Shown here: positions 47,772 to 60,611 of the stretch, piece by piece
How the letters are laid out: each line of letters opens with the position of its first letter
Numbering within the stretch: the first letter of the stretch is position 1
Made by a program: the position numbers and the translations under genes
Notes under the pieces: generated by a model
The model's input: the letters and a program-made list of their open reading frames with translations, nothing else
The model's database searches: none
What the model was told of the DNA's origin: nothing
NCBI GenBank assembly: GCA_964017235.1
Contig: OZ024938.1
Location: 50,566,332-50,630,331, forward strand
Source of the DNA: Sabellastarte sp. h YS-2021
Taxonomy: Eukaryota > Annelida > Polychaeta > Sabellida > Sabellidae
Direction: 5' to 3'
DNA: 64,000 bases

Positions 47772-50700
47772 AATACACTGCTTAATTCTCTCTTAGAGAT
47801 GCCCACTCTAACACACCAGGTGGTTTATTGCCTTACATATGCTTTAGTTTGTAAATTCTGAGAACATCTTAACCCACCCCCAACCACGCCAATTACATGC
47901 CTCCTGGAGCCCATTTGTCACACCAATAATCATTGCTACACTGGATGTAATTCTGAAACCTATGCAATTAGATTTAGTATACACCAGCTGATTGTCTCGC
48001 CAAATTTCAGAATTATAGACCAATATTTGGTAGTGTTTTTTGCTGAATTGCATCTATTTTGGACCATTTTACAACAATATTTTGGTTAAATAATTTCTCT
48101 TCAGAGATGTAATGCTCCAAATGTGCTTAAAATATCCTTTTAATTTTTAAAACATGTAAGAAACTAAATAAGGGTTTCAGATTCAAGAGATTATGACATA
48201 TTTGACATCCCCCCTTTGAGGGGGAGCAGACCAGCCCCACACCCCGAAACTGAAATTTTTAATATCGCCCTTCAGGTCTTCAGACCAATGCAATTTCATT
48301 CTATGGTGAAAACTAAGTATCCTGTGAAAATTTGAGCAAGATTGGTCAACTTTAAGGGGTGTTTTGGGCTGATCTGTCATTTGACTATACTCTCGCTACC
48401 TGCACTCCCAATACATGTATTTTGTACTTAATATGTATTTCTTAAGCAATACACTGCTTAATTCTCTCTTAGTGATGCCCACTCTAACACACCAGGTGGT
48501 TTATTGCCTTACATATGCTTTAGTTTGTAAATTCTGAGAACATCTTAACCCACCCCCAACCACGCCAATTACATGCCTCCTGGAGCCCATTTGTCACACC
48601 AATAATCATTGCTACACTGGATGTAATTCTGAAACCTATGCAATTAGATTTAGTATACACCAGCTGATTTTCTGGCCAAATTTCAGAATTATAGACCAAT
48701 ATTTGGTAGTGGTTTGTGCTGATTTGCATCTATTTTGGACCATTTTACAACAATATTTTGGTTAAATAATTTCTCTTCAGAGATGTAATACTCCAAGTGC
48801 GCTTAAAATATTCTTTTAATTTTTAAAACATGTAAGAAATTAAATAAGGGTTTCAGATTCAAGAGATTATGACATATTTGACATCCCCCCTTTGAGGGAG
48901 GGCAGACCAGCCCCACACCCCGAAACTGAAATTTTTAACATCGCCCTTAAGGTCTTCAGACCAATGCAATTTCATTCTATGGTGAAAACTAAGTATCCTG
49001 TGAAAATTTGAGCAAGATTGGTCAGCTTTCAGGGGTGTTTTGGGCTGATCTGCCATTTGACTATACCCTCGCTACCTGCACTCCCAATACATGTATTTTG
49101 GACTTAATATGTATTTCTTAAGCAATACACTGCTTAATTCTCTCTTAGAGATGCCCACTCTAACACACCAGGTGGTTTATTGCCTTACATATGCTTTAGT
49201 TTGTAAATTCTGAGAACATCTTAACCCACCCCCAACCACACCAATTACATGCCTCCTGGAGCCCATTTGTCACACCAATAATCATTGCTACACTGGATGT
49301 AATTCTGAAACCTATGCAATTAGATTTAGTATACACCAGCTGATTTTCTCGCCAAATTTCAGAATTATAGACCAATATTTGGTAGTGTTTTTTGCTGAAT
49401 TGCATCTATTTTGGACCATTTTACAACAATATTTTGGTTAAATAATTTCTCTTCAGAGATGTAATGCTCCAAATGTGCTTAAAATATCCTTTTAATTTTT
49501 AAAACATGTAAGAAACTAAATAAGGGTTTCAGATTCAAGAGATTATGACATATTTGACATCCCCCCTTTGAGGGGGAGCAGACCAGCCCCACACCCCGAA
49601 ACTGAAATTTTTAATATCGCCCTTCAGGTCTTCACACCAATGCAATTTCATTCTATGGTGAAAACTAAGTATCCTGTGAAAATTTGAGCAAGATTGGTCA
49701 ACTTTAAGGGGTGTTTTGGGCTGATCTGTCATTTGACTATACTCTCGCTACCTGCACTCCCAATACATGTATTTTGTACTTAATATGTATTTCTTAAGCA
49801 ATACACTGCTTAATTCTCTCTTAGTGATGCCCACTCTAACACACCAGGTGGTTTATTGCCTTACATATGCTTTAGTTTGTAAATTCTGAGAACATCTTAA
49901 CCCACCCCCAACCACGCCAATTACATGCCTCCTGGAGCCCATTTGTCACACCAATAATCATTGCTACACTGGATGTAATTCTGAAACCTATGCAATTAGA
50001 TTTAGTATACACCAGCTGATTTTCTGGCCAAATTTCAGAATTATAGACCAATATTTGGTAGTGGTTTGTGCTGATTTGCATCTATTTTGGACCATTTTAC
50101 AACAATATTTGGGTTAAATAATTTCTCTTCAGAGATGTAATACTCCAAGTGCGCTTAAAATATTCTTTTAATTTTTAAAACATGTAAGAAATTAAATAAG
50201 GGTTTCAGATTCAAGAGATTATGACATATTTGACATCCCCCCTTTGAGGGAGGGCAGACCAGCCCCACACCCCGAAACTGAAATTTTTAACATCGCCCTT
50301 AAGGTCTTCAGACCAATGCAATTTCATTCTATGGTGAAAACTAAGTATCCTGTGAAAATTTGAGCAAGATTGGTCAGCTTTCAGGGGTGTTTTGGGCTGA
50401 TCTGCCATTTGACTATACCCTCGCTACCTGCACTCCCAATACATGTATTTTGGACTTAATATGTATTTCTTAAGCAATACACTGCTTAATTCTCTCTTAG
50501 AGATGCCCACACTAACACACCAGGTGGTTTATTGCCTTACATATGCTTTAGTTTGTAAATTCTGAGAACATCTTAACCCACCCCCAACCACGCCAATTAC
50601 ATGCCTCCTGGAGCCCATTTGTCACACCAATAATCATTGCTACACTGGATGTAATTCTGAAACCTATGCAATTAGATTTAGTATACACCAGCTGATTTTC

Positions 50701-51827
50701 TGGCCAAATTTCAGAATTATAGACCAATATTTGGTAGTGGTTTGTGCTGATTTGCATCTATTTTGGACCATTTTACAACAATATTTTGGTTAAATAATTT
50801 CTCTTCAGAGATGTAATACTCCAAGTGCGCTTAAAATATTCTTTTAATTTTTAAAACATGTAAGAAATTAAATAAGGGTTTCAGATTCAAGAGATTATGA
50901 CATATTTGACATCCCCCCTTTGAGGGAGGGCAGACCAGCCCCACACCCCGAAACTGAAATTTTTAACATCGCCCTTAAGGTCTTCAGACCAATGCAATTT
51001 CATTCTATGGTGAAAACTAAGTATCCTGTGAAAATTTGAGCAAGATTGGTCAGCTTTCAGGGGTGTTTTGGGCTGATCTGCCATTTGACTATACCCTCGC
51101 TACCTGCACTCCCAATACATGTATTTTGGACTTAATATGTATTTCTTAAGCAATACACTGCTTAATTCTCTCTTAGAGATGCCCACTCTAACACACCAGG
51201 TGGTTTATTGCCTTACATATGCTTTAGTTTGTAAATTCTGAGAACATCTTAACCCACCCCCAACCACACCAATTACATGCCTCCTGGAGCCCATTTGTCA
51301 CACCAATAATCATTGCTACACTGGATGTAATTCTGAAACCTATGCAATTAGATTTAGTATACACCAGCTGATTTTCTGGCCAAATTTCAGAATTATAGAC
51401 CAATATTTGGTAGTGGTTTGTGCTGATTTGAATCTATTTTGGACCATTTTACAACAATATTTGGGTTAAATAATTTCTCTTCAGAGATGTAATGCTCCAA
51501 ATGTGCTTAAAATATCCTTTTAATTTTTAAAACATGTAAGAAACTAAATAAGGGTTTCAGATTCAAGAGATTATGACATATTTGACATCCCCCCTTTGAG
51601 GGGGAGCAGACCAGCCCCACACCCCGAAACTGAAATTTTTAATATCGCCCTTAAGCTTTTCAGACCAATGCAATTTCATTCTATGGTGAAAACTAAGTAT
51701 CCTGTGAAAATTTGAGCAAGATTGGTTAGCTTTCAGGGGTGTTTTGGGCTGATCTGCCATTTGACTATACCCTCGCTACCTGCACTCCCAATACATGTAT
51801 TTTGGACTTAATATGTATTTCTTAAGC
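47772..51827. repeat. Units T, V, T, V, V, N
   Basis: Boundaries: T 47772-48447 (private gattgtctcgcc near 47991), V 48448-49123, T 49124-49799 (private ttcacacc near 49632), V 49800-50475, V 50476-51151 (private cccacactaac at its start), N 51152-51827 (catccccccttt form with aatgtgctt). T and V alternate for four units, a dimer-like pattern that then breaks into V-V-N. Confidence 0.82.
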
Positions 51828-52499
51828 AATACACTGCTTAATTCTCTCTTAGAGATGCCCACTCTAACACACCAGGTGGTTTATTGCCTTACATATGCTT
51901 TAGTTTGTAAATTCTGAGAACATCTTAACCCACCCCCAACCACACCAATTACATGCCTCCTGGAGCCCATTTGTCACACCAATAATCATTGCTACACTGG
52001 ATGTAATTCTGAAACCTATGCAATTAGATTTAGTATACACCAGCTGATTTTCTGGCCAAATTTCAGAATTATAGACCAGTATTTGGTAGTGGTTTGTGCT
52101 GATTTGAATCTATTTTGGACCATTTTACAACAATATTTGGGTTAAATAATTTCTCTTCAGAGATGTAACCAAATGCGCTTAAAATATTCTTTTAATTTTT
52201 AAAACATGTAAGAAATTAAATAAGGGTTTCAGATTCAAGAGATTATGACATATTTGACATTCCCCCTTTGAGGGGGAGCAGACCAGCCCCACACCCCGAA
52301 ACTGAAATTTTTAATATCGCCCTTAAGCTTTTCAGACCAATGCAATTTCATTCTATGGTGAAAACTAAGTATCCTGTGAAAATTTGAGCAAGATTGGTTA
52401 GCTTTCAGGGGTGTTTTGGGCTGATCTGCCATTTGACTATACCCTCGCTACCTGCACTCCCAATACATGTATTTTGGACTTAATATGTATTTCTTAAGC
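51828..52499. repeat. 672-bp N-type monomer with 4-bp deletion (second copy)
   Basis: It carries the same gatgtaaccaaatgcgc deletion near 52162-52178 as the unit at 46424 and the same N-type markers, plus a private accagtattt near 52077. In both places an L unit and then a T unit follow, so N*-L-T was copied as a block. Confidence 0.88.
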
Positions 52500-53175
52500 A
52501 ATACACTGCTTAATTCTCTCTTAGAGATGCCCACTCTAACACACCAGGTGGTTTATTGCCTTACATATGCTTTAGTTTGTAAATTCTGAGAACATCTTAA
52601 CCCACCCCCAACCACACCAATTACATGCCTCCTGGAGCCCATTTGTCACACCAATAATCATTGCTACACTGGATGTAATTCTGAAACCTATGCAATTAGA
52701 TTTAGTATACACCAGCTGATTTTCTGGCCAAATTTCAGAATTATAGACCAATATTTGGTAGTGGTTTGTGCTGATTTGCATCTATTTTGGACCATTTTAC
52801 AACAATATTTGGGTTAAATAATTTCTCTTCAGAGATGTAATACTCCAAGTGCGCTTAAAATATTCTTTTAATTTTTAAAACATGTAAGAAATTAAATAAG
52901 GGTTTCAGATTCAAGAGATTATGACATATTTGACATCCAACCTTTGAGGGGGAGCAGACCAGCCCCACACCCCGAAACTGGAATTTTTAATATCGCCCTT
53001 AAGGTCTTCAGACCAATGCAATTTCATTCTATGGTGAAAACTAAGTATCCTGTGAAAATTTGAGCAAGATTGGTCAGCTTTAAGGGGTGTTTTGGGCTGA
53101 TCTACCATTTGACTATACCCTCGCTACCTGCACTCCCAATACATGTATTTTGTACTTAATATGTATTTCTTAAGC

Positions 53176-56100
53176 AATACACTGCTTAATTCTCTCTTAG
53201 AGATGCCCACTCTAACACACCAGGTGGTTTATTGCCTTACATATGCTTTAGTTTGTAAATTCTGAGAACATCTTAACCCACCCCCAACCACGCCAATTAC
53301 ATGCCTCCTGGAGCCCATTTGTCACACCAATAATCATTGCTACACTGGATGTAATTCTGAAACCTATGCAATTAGATTTAGTATACACCAGCTGATTTTC
53401 TCGCTAAATTTCAGAATTATAGACCAATATTTGGTAGTGTTTTTTGCTGAATTGCATCTATTTTGGACCATTTTACAACAATATTTTGGTTAAATAATTT
53501 CTCTTCAGAGATGTAATGCTCCAAATGTGCTTAAAATATCCTTTTAATTTTTAAAACATGTAAGAAACTAAATAAGGGTTTCAGATTCAAGAGATTATGA
53601 CATATTTGACATCCCCCCTTTGAGGGAGAGCAGACCAGCCCCACACCCCGAAACTGAAATTTTTAATATCGCCCTTCAGGTCTTCAGACCAATGCAATTT
53701 CATTCTATGGTGAAAACTAAGTATCCTGTGAAAATTTGAGCAAGATTGGTCAACTTTAAGGGGTGTTTTGGGCTGATCTGTCATTTGACTATACTCTCGC
53801 TACCTGCACTCCCAATACATGTATTTTGTACTTAATATGTATTTCTTAAGCAATACACTGCTTAATTCTCTCTTAGTGATGCCCACTCTAACACACCAGG
53901 TGGTTTATTGCCTTACATATGCTTTAGTTTGTAAATTCTGAGAACATCTTAACCCACCCCCAACCACACCAATTACATGCCTCCTGGAGCCCATTTGTCA
54001 CACCAATAATCATTGCTACACTGGATGTAATTCTGAAACCTATGCAATTAGATTTAGTATACACCAGCTGATTTTCTGGCCAAATTTCAGAATTATAGAC
54101 CAATATTTGGTAGTGGTTTGTGCTGATTTGAATCTATTTTGGACCATTTTACAACAATATTTGGGTTAAATAATTTCTCTTCAGAGATGTAATGCTCCAA
54201 ATGTGCTTAAAATATCCTTTTAATTTTTAAAACATGTAAGAAACTAAATAAGGGTTTCAGATTCAAGAGATTGTGACATATTTGACATCCCCCCTTTGAG
54301 GGGGAGCAGACCAGCCCCACACCCCGAAACTGAAATTTTTAATATCGCCCTTAAGCTTTTCAGACCAATGCAATTTCATTCTATGGTGAAAACTAAGTAT
54401 CCTGTGAAAATTTGAGCAAGATTGGTTAGCTTTCAGGGGTGTTTTGGGCTGATCTGCCATTTGACTATACCCTCGCTACCTGCACTCCCAATACATGTAT
54501 TTTGGACTTAATATGTATTTCTTAAGCAATACACTGCTTAATTCTCTCTTAGAGATGCCCACTCTAACACACCAGGTGGTTTATTGCCTTACATATGCTT
54601 TAGTTTGTAAATTCTGAGAACATCTTAACCCACCCCCAACCACACCAATTACATGCCTCCTGGAGCCCATTTGTCACACCAATAATCATTGCTACACTGG
54701 ATGTAATTCTGAAACCTATGCAATTAGATTTAGTATACACCAGCTGATTTTCTGGCCAAATTTCAGAATTATAGACCAATATTTGGTAGTGGTTTGTGCT
54801 GATTTGCATCTATTTTGGACCATTTTACAACAATATTTGGGTTAAATAATTTCTCTTCAGAGATGTAATACTCCAAGTGCGCTTAAAATATTCTTTTAAT
54901 TTTTAAAACATGTAAGAAATTAAATAAGGGTTTCAGATTCAAGAGATTATGACATATTTGACATCCCCCCTTTAAGGGGGAGCAGACCAGCCCCACACCC
55001 CAAAACTGAAATTTTTAATATCGCCCTTCAGGTCTTCAGACCAATGCAATTTCATTCTATGGTGAAAACTAAGTATCCTGTGAAAATTTGAGCAAGATTG
55101 GTCAGCTTTAAGGGGTGTTTTGGGCTGATCTACCATTTGACTATACCCTCGCTACCTGCACTCCCAATACATGTATTTTGGACTTAATATGTATTTCTTA
55201 AGCAATACACTGCTTAATTCTCTCTTAGTGATGCCCACTCTAACACACCAGGTGGTTTATTGCCTTACATATGCTTTAGTTTGTAAATTCTGAGAACATC
55301 TTAACCCACCCCCAACCACGCCAAGTACATGCCTCCTGGAGCCCATTTGTCACACCAATAATCATTGCTACACTGGATGTAATTCTGAAACCTATGCAAT
55401 TAGATTTAGTATACACCAGCTGATTTTCTGGCCAAATTTCAGAATTATAGACCAATATTTGGTAGTGGTTTGTGCTGATTTGCATCTATTTTGGACCATT
55501 TTACAACAATATTTTGGTTAAATAATTTCTCTTCAGAGATGTAATACTCCAAGTGCGCTTAAAATATTCTTTTAATTTTTAAAACATGTAAGAAATTAAA
55601 TAAGGGTTTCAGATTCAAGAGATTATGACATATTTGACATCCCCCCTTTGAGGGAGGGCAGACCAGCCCCACACCCCGAAACTGAAATTTTTAACATCGC
55701 CCTTAAGGTCTTCAGACCAATGCAATTTCATTCTATGGTGAAAACTAAGTATCCTGTGAAAATTTGAGCAAGATTGGTCAGCTTTAAGGGGTGTTTTGGG
55801 CTGATCTACCATTTGACTATACCCTCGCTACCTGCACTCCCAATACATGTATTTTGTACTTAATATGTATTTCTTAAGCAATACACTGCTTAATTCTCTC
55901 TTAGAGATGCCCACTCTAACACACCAGGTGGTTTATTGCCTTACATATGCTTTAGTTTGTAAATTCTGAGAACATCTTAACCCACCCCCAACCACGCCAA
56001 TTACATGCCTCCTGGAGCCCATTTGTCACACCAATAATCATTGCTACACTGGATGTAATTCTGAAACCTATGCAATTAGATTTAGTATACACCAGCTGAT

Positions 56101-58583
56101 TTTCTCGCTAAATTTCAGAATTATAGACCAATATTTGGTAGTGTTTTTTGCTGAATTGCATCTATTTTGGACCATTTTACAACAATATTTTGGTTAAATA
56201 ATTTCTCTTCAGAGATGTAATGCTCCAAATGTGCTTAAAATATCCTTTTAATTTTTAAAACATGTAAGAAACTAAATAAGGGTTTCAGATTCAAGAGATT
56301 ATGACATATTTGACATCCCCCCTTTGAGGGAGAGCAGACCAGCCCCACACCCCGAAACTGAAATTTTTAATATCGCCCTTCAGGTCTTCAGACCAATGCA
56401 ATTTCATTCTATGGTGAAAACTAAGTATCCTGTGAAAATTTGAGCAAGATTGGTCAACTTTAAGGGGTGTTTTGGGCTGATCTGTCATTTGACTATACTC
56501 TCGCTACCTGCACTCCCAATACATGTATTTTGTACTTAATATGTATTTCTTAAGCAATACACTGCTTAATTCTCTCTTAGTGATGCCCACTCTAACACAC
56601 CAGGTGGTTTATTGCCTTACATATGCTTTAGTTTGTAAATTCTGAGAACATCTTAACCCACCCCCAACCACACCAATTACATGCCTCCTGGAGCCCATTT
56701 GTCACACCAATAATCATTGCTACACTGGATGTAATTCTGAAACCTATGCAATTAGATTTAGTATACACCAGCTGATTTTCTGGCCAAATTTCAGAATTAT
56801 AGACCAATATTTGGTAGTGGTTTGTGCTGATTTGAATCTATTTTGGACCATTTTACAACAATATTTGGGTTAAATAATTTCTCTTCAGAGATGTAATGCT
56901 CCAAATGTGCTTAAAATATCCTTTTAATTTTTAAAACATGTAAGAAACTAAATAAGGGTTTCAGATTCAAGAGATTGTGACATATTTGACATCCCCCCTT
57001 TGAGGGGGAGCAGACCAGCCCCACACCCCGAAACTGAAATTTTTAATATCGCCCTTAAGCTTTTCAGACCAATGCAATTTCATTCTATGGTGAAAACTAA
57101 GTATCCTGTGAAAATTTGAGCAAGATTGGTTAGCTTTCAGGGGTGTTTTGGGCTGATCTGCCATTTGACTATACCCTCGCTACCTGCACTCCCAATACAT
57201 GTATTTTGGACTTAATATGTATTTCTTAAGCAATACACTGCTTAATTCTCTCTTAGAGATGCCCACTCTAACACACCAGGTGGTTTATTGCCTTACATAT
57301 GCTTTAGTTTGTAAATTCTGAGAACATCTTAACCCACCCCCAACCACACCAATTACATGCCTCCTGGAGCCCATTTGTCACACCAATAATCATTGCTACA
57401 CTGGATGTAATTCTGAAACCTATGCAATTAGATTTAGTATACACCAGCTGATTTTCTGGCCAAATTTCAGAATTATAGACCAATATTTGGTAGTGGTTTG
57501 TGCTGATTTGCATCTATTTTGGACCATTTTACAACAATATTTGGGTTAAATAATTTCTCTTCAGAGATGTAATACTCCAAGTGCGCTTAAAATATTCTTT
57601 TAATTTTTAAAACATGTAAGAAATTAAATAAGGGTTTCAGATTCAAGAGATTATGACATATTTGACATCCCCCCTTTAAGGGGGAGCAGACCAGCCCCAC
57701 ACCCCAAAACTGAAATTTTTAATATCGCCCTTCAGGTCTTCAGACCAATGCAATTTCATTCTATGGTGAAAACTAAGTATCCTGTGAAAATTTGAGCAAG
57801 ATTGGTCAGCTTTAAGGGGTGTTTTGGGCTGATCTACCATTTGACTATACCCTCGCTACCTGCACTCCCAATACATGTATTTTGGACTTAATATGTATTT
57901 CTTAAGCAATACACTGCTTAATTCTCTCTTAGTGATGCCCACTCTAACACACCAGGTGGTTTATTGCCTTACATATGCTTTAGTTTGTAAATTCTGAGAA
58001 CATCTTAACCCACCCCCAACCACGCCAAGTACATGCCTCCTGGAGCCCATTTGTCACACCAATAATCATTGCTACACTGGATGTAATTCTGAAACCTATG
58101 CAATTAGATTTAGTATACACCAGCTGATTTTCTGGCCAAATTTCAGAATTATAGACCAATATTTGGTAGTGGTTTGTGCTGATTTGCATCTATTTTGGAC
58201 CATTTTACAACAATATTTTGGTTAAATAATTTCTCTTCAGAGATGTAATACTCCAAGTGCGCTTAAAATATTCTTTTAATTTTTAAAACATGTAAGAAAT
58301 TAAATAAGGGTTTCAGATTCAAGAGATTATGACATATTTGACATCCCCCCTTTGAGGGAGGGCAGACCAGCCCCACACCCCGAAACTGAAATTTTTAACA
58401 TCGCCCTTAAGGTCTTCAGACCAATGCAATTTCATTCTATGGTGAAAACTAAGTATCCTGTGAAAATTTGAGCAAGATTGGTCAGCTTTCAGGGGTGTTT
58501 TGGGCTGATCTGCCATTTGACTATACCCTCGCTACCTGCACTCCCAATACATGTATTTTGGACTTAATATGTATTTCTTAAGC
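53176..58583. repeat. Tetramer higher-order block T-N-X-V, two copies (2704-bp period)
   Basis: Units 53176-55879 recur at 55880-58583. Shared rare markers in order: ttctcgctaaattt with gagggagagcag in T; agattgtgacat in N (near 54270 and 56974); ctttaaggggg with ccccaaaactg in X (near 54970 and 57674); cacgccaagtacatg in V (near 55318 and 58022). The right ends of the V units differ (ctaccat in the first, agctttcagg and ctgccat in the second), so one copy was later converted or recombined there. Confidence 0.9.
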
Positions 58584-60611
58584 AATACACTGCTTAATTC
58601 TCTCTTAGAGATGCCTACTCTAACACACCAGGTGGTTTATTGCCTTACATATGCTTTAGTTTGTAAATTCTGAGAACATCTTAACCCACCCCCAACCACA
58701 CCAATTACATGCCTCCTGGAGCCCATTTGTCACACCAATAATCATTGCTACACTGGATGTAATTCTGAAACCTATGCAATTAGATTTAGTATACACCAGC
58801 TGATTTTCTGGCCAAATTTCAGAATTATAGACCAATATTTGGTAGTGGTTTGTGCTGATTTGAATCTATTTTGGACCATTTTACAACAATATTTGGGTTA
58901 AATAATTTCTCTTCAGAGATGTAATGCTCCAAATGTGCTTAAAATATCCTTTTAATTTTTAAAACATGTAAGAAACTAAATAAGGGTTTCAGATTCAAGA
59001 GATTATGACATATTTGACATCCCCCCTTTGAGGGGGAGCAGACCAGCCCCACACCCCGAAACTGAAATTTTTAATATCGCCCTTAAGCTTTTCAGACCAA
59101 TGCAATTTCATTCTATGGTGAAAACTAAGTATCCTGTGAAAATTTGAGCAAGATTGGTTAGCTTTCAGGGGTGTTTTGGGCTGATCTGCCATTTGACTAT
59201 ACCCTCGCTACCTGCACTCCCAATACATGTATTTTGGACTTAATATGTATTTCTTAAGCAATACACTGCTTAATTCTCTCTTAGAGATGCCCACTCTAAC
59301 ACACCAGGTGGTTTATTGCCTTACATATGCTTTAGTTTGTAAATTCTGAGAACATCTTAACCCACCCCCAACCGCGCCAATTACATGCCTCCTGGAGCCC
59401 ATTTGTCACACCAATAATCATTGCTACACTGGATGTAATTCTGAAACCTATGCAATTAGATTTAGTATATACCAGCTGATTTTCTGGCCAAATTTCAGAA
59501 TTATAGACCAATATTTGGTAGTGGTTTGTGCTGATTTGCATCTATTTTGGACCATTTTACAACAATATTTGGGTTAAATAATTTCTCTTCAGAGATGTAA
59601 TACTCCAAGTGCGCTTAAAATATTCTTTTAATTTTTAAAACATGTAAGAAATTAAATAAGGGTTTCAGATTCAAGAGATTATGACATATTTGACATCCCC
59701 CCTTTGAGGGAGGGCAGACCAGCCCCACACCCCGAAACTGAAATTTTTAACATCGCCCTTAAGGTCTTCAGACCAATGCAATTTCATTCTATGGTGAAAA
59801 CTAAGTATCCTGTGAAAATTTGAGCAAGATTGGTTAGCTTTCAGGGGTGTTTTGGGCTCATCTACCATTTGACTATACCCTCGCTACCTGCACTCCCAAT
59901 ACATGTATTTTGGACTTAATATGTATTTCTTAAGCAATACACTGCTTAATTCTCTCTTAGAGATGCCCACTCTAACACACCAGGTGGTTTATTGCCTTAC
60001 ATATGCTTTAGTTTGTAAATTCTGAGAACATCTTAACCCACCCCCAACCACACCAATTACATGCCTCCTGGAGCCCATTTGTCACACCAATAATCATTGC
60101 TACACTGGATGTAATTCTGAAACCTATGCAATTAGATTTAGTATACACCAGCTGATTTTCTGGCCAAATTTCAGAATTATAGACCAATATTTGGTAGTGG
60201 TTTGTGCTGATTTGCATCTATTTTGGACCATTTTACAACAATATTTGGGTTAAATAATTTCTCTTCAGAGATGTAATACTCCAAGTGCGCTTAAAATATT
60301 CTTTTAATTTTTAAAACATGTAAGAAATTAAATAAGGGTTTCAGATTCAAGAGATTATGACATATTTGACATCCCCCGTTTGAGGGGGAGCAGACCAGCC
60401 CCACACCCCAAAACTGAAATTTTTAATATCGCCCTTAAGGTCTTCAGACCAATGCAATTTCATTCTATGGTGAAAACTAAGTATCCTGTGAAAATTTGAG
60501 CAAGATTGGTCAACTTTAAGGGGTGTTTTGGGCTGATCTGTCATTTGACTATACTCTCGCTACCTGCACTCCCAATACATGTATTTTGTACTTAATATGT
60601 ATTTCTTAAGC
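58584..60611. repeat. Units N, V/N chimera, T
   Basis: N is 58584-59259 (private gatgcctactc near 58611). The next unit (59260-59935) is V-like in the middle (gagggagggcag, aacatcgccc) and N-like at the right (ggttagctttcagg), with a private ggctcatctacc near 59856 and agtatatacc near 59465. T is 59936-60611 with private cccccgtttgag near 60373 and ccccaaaactg. Confidence 0.82.
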
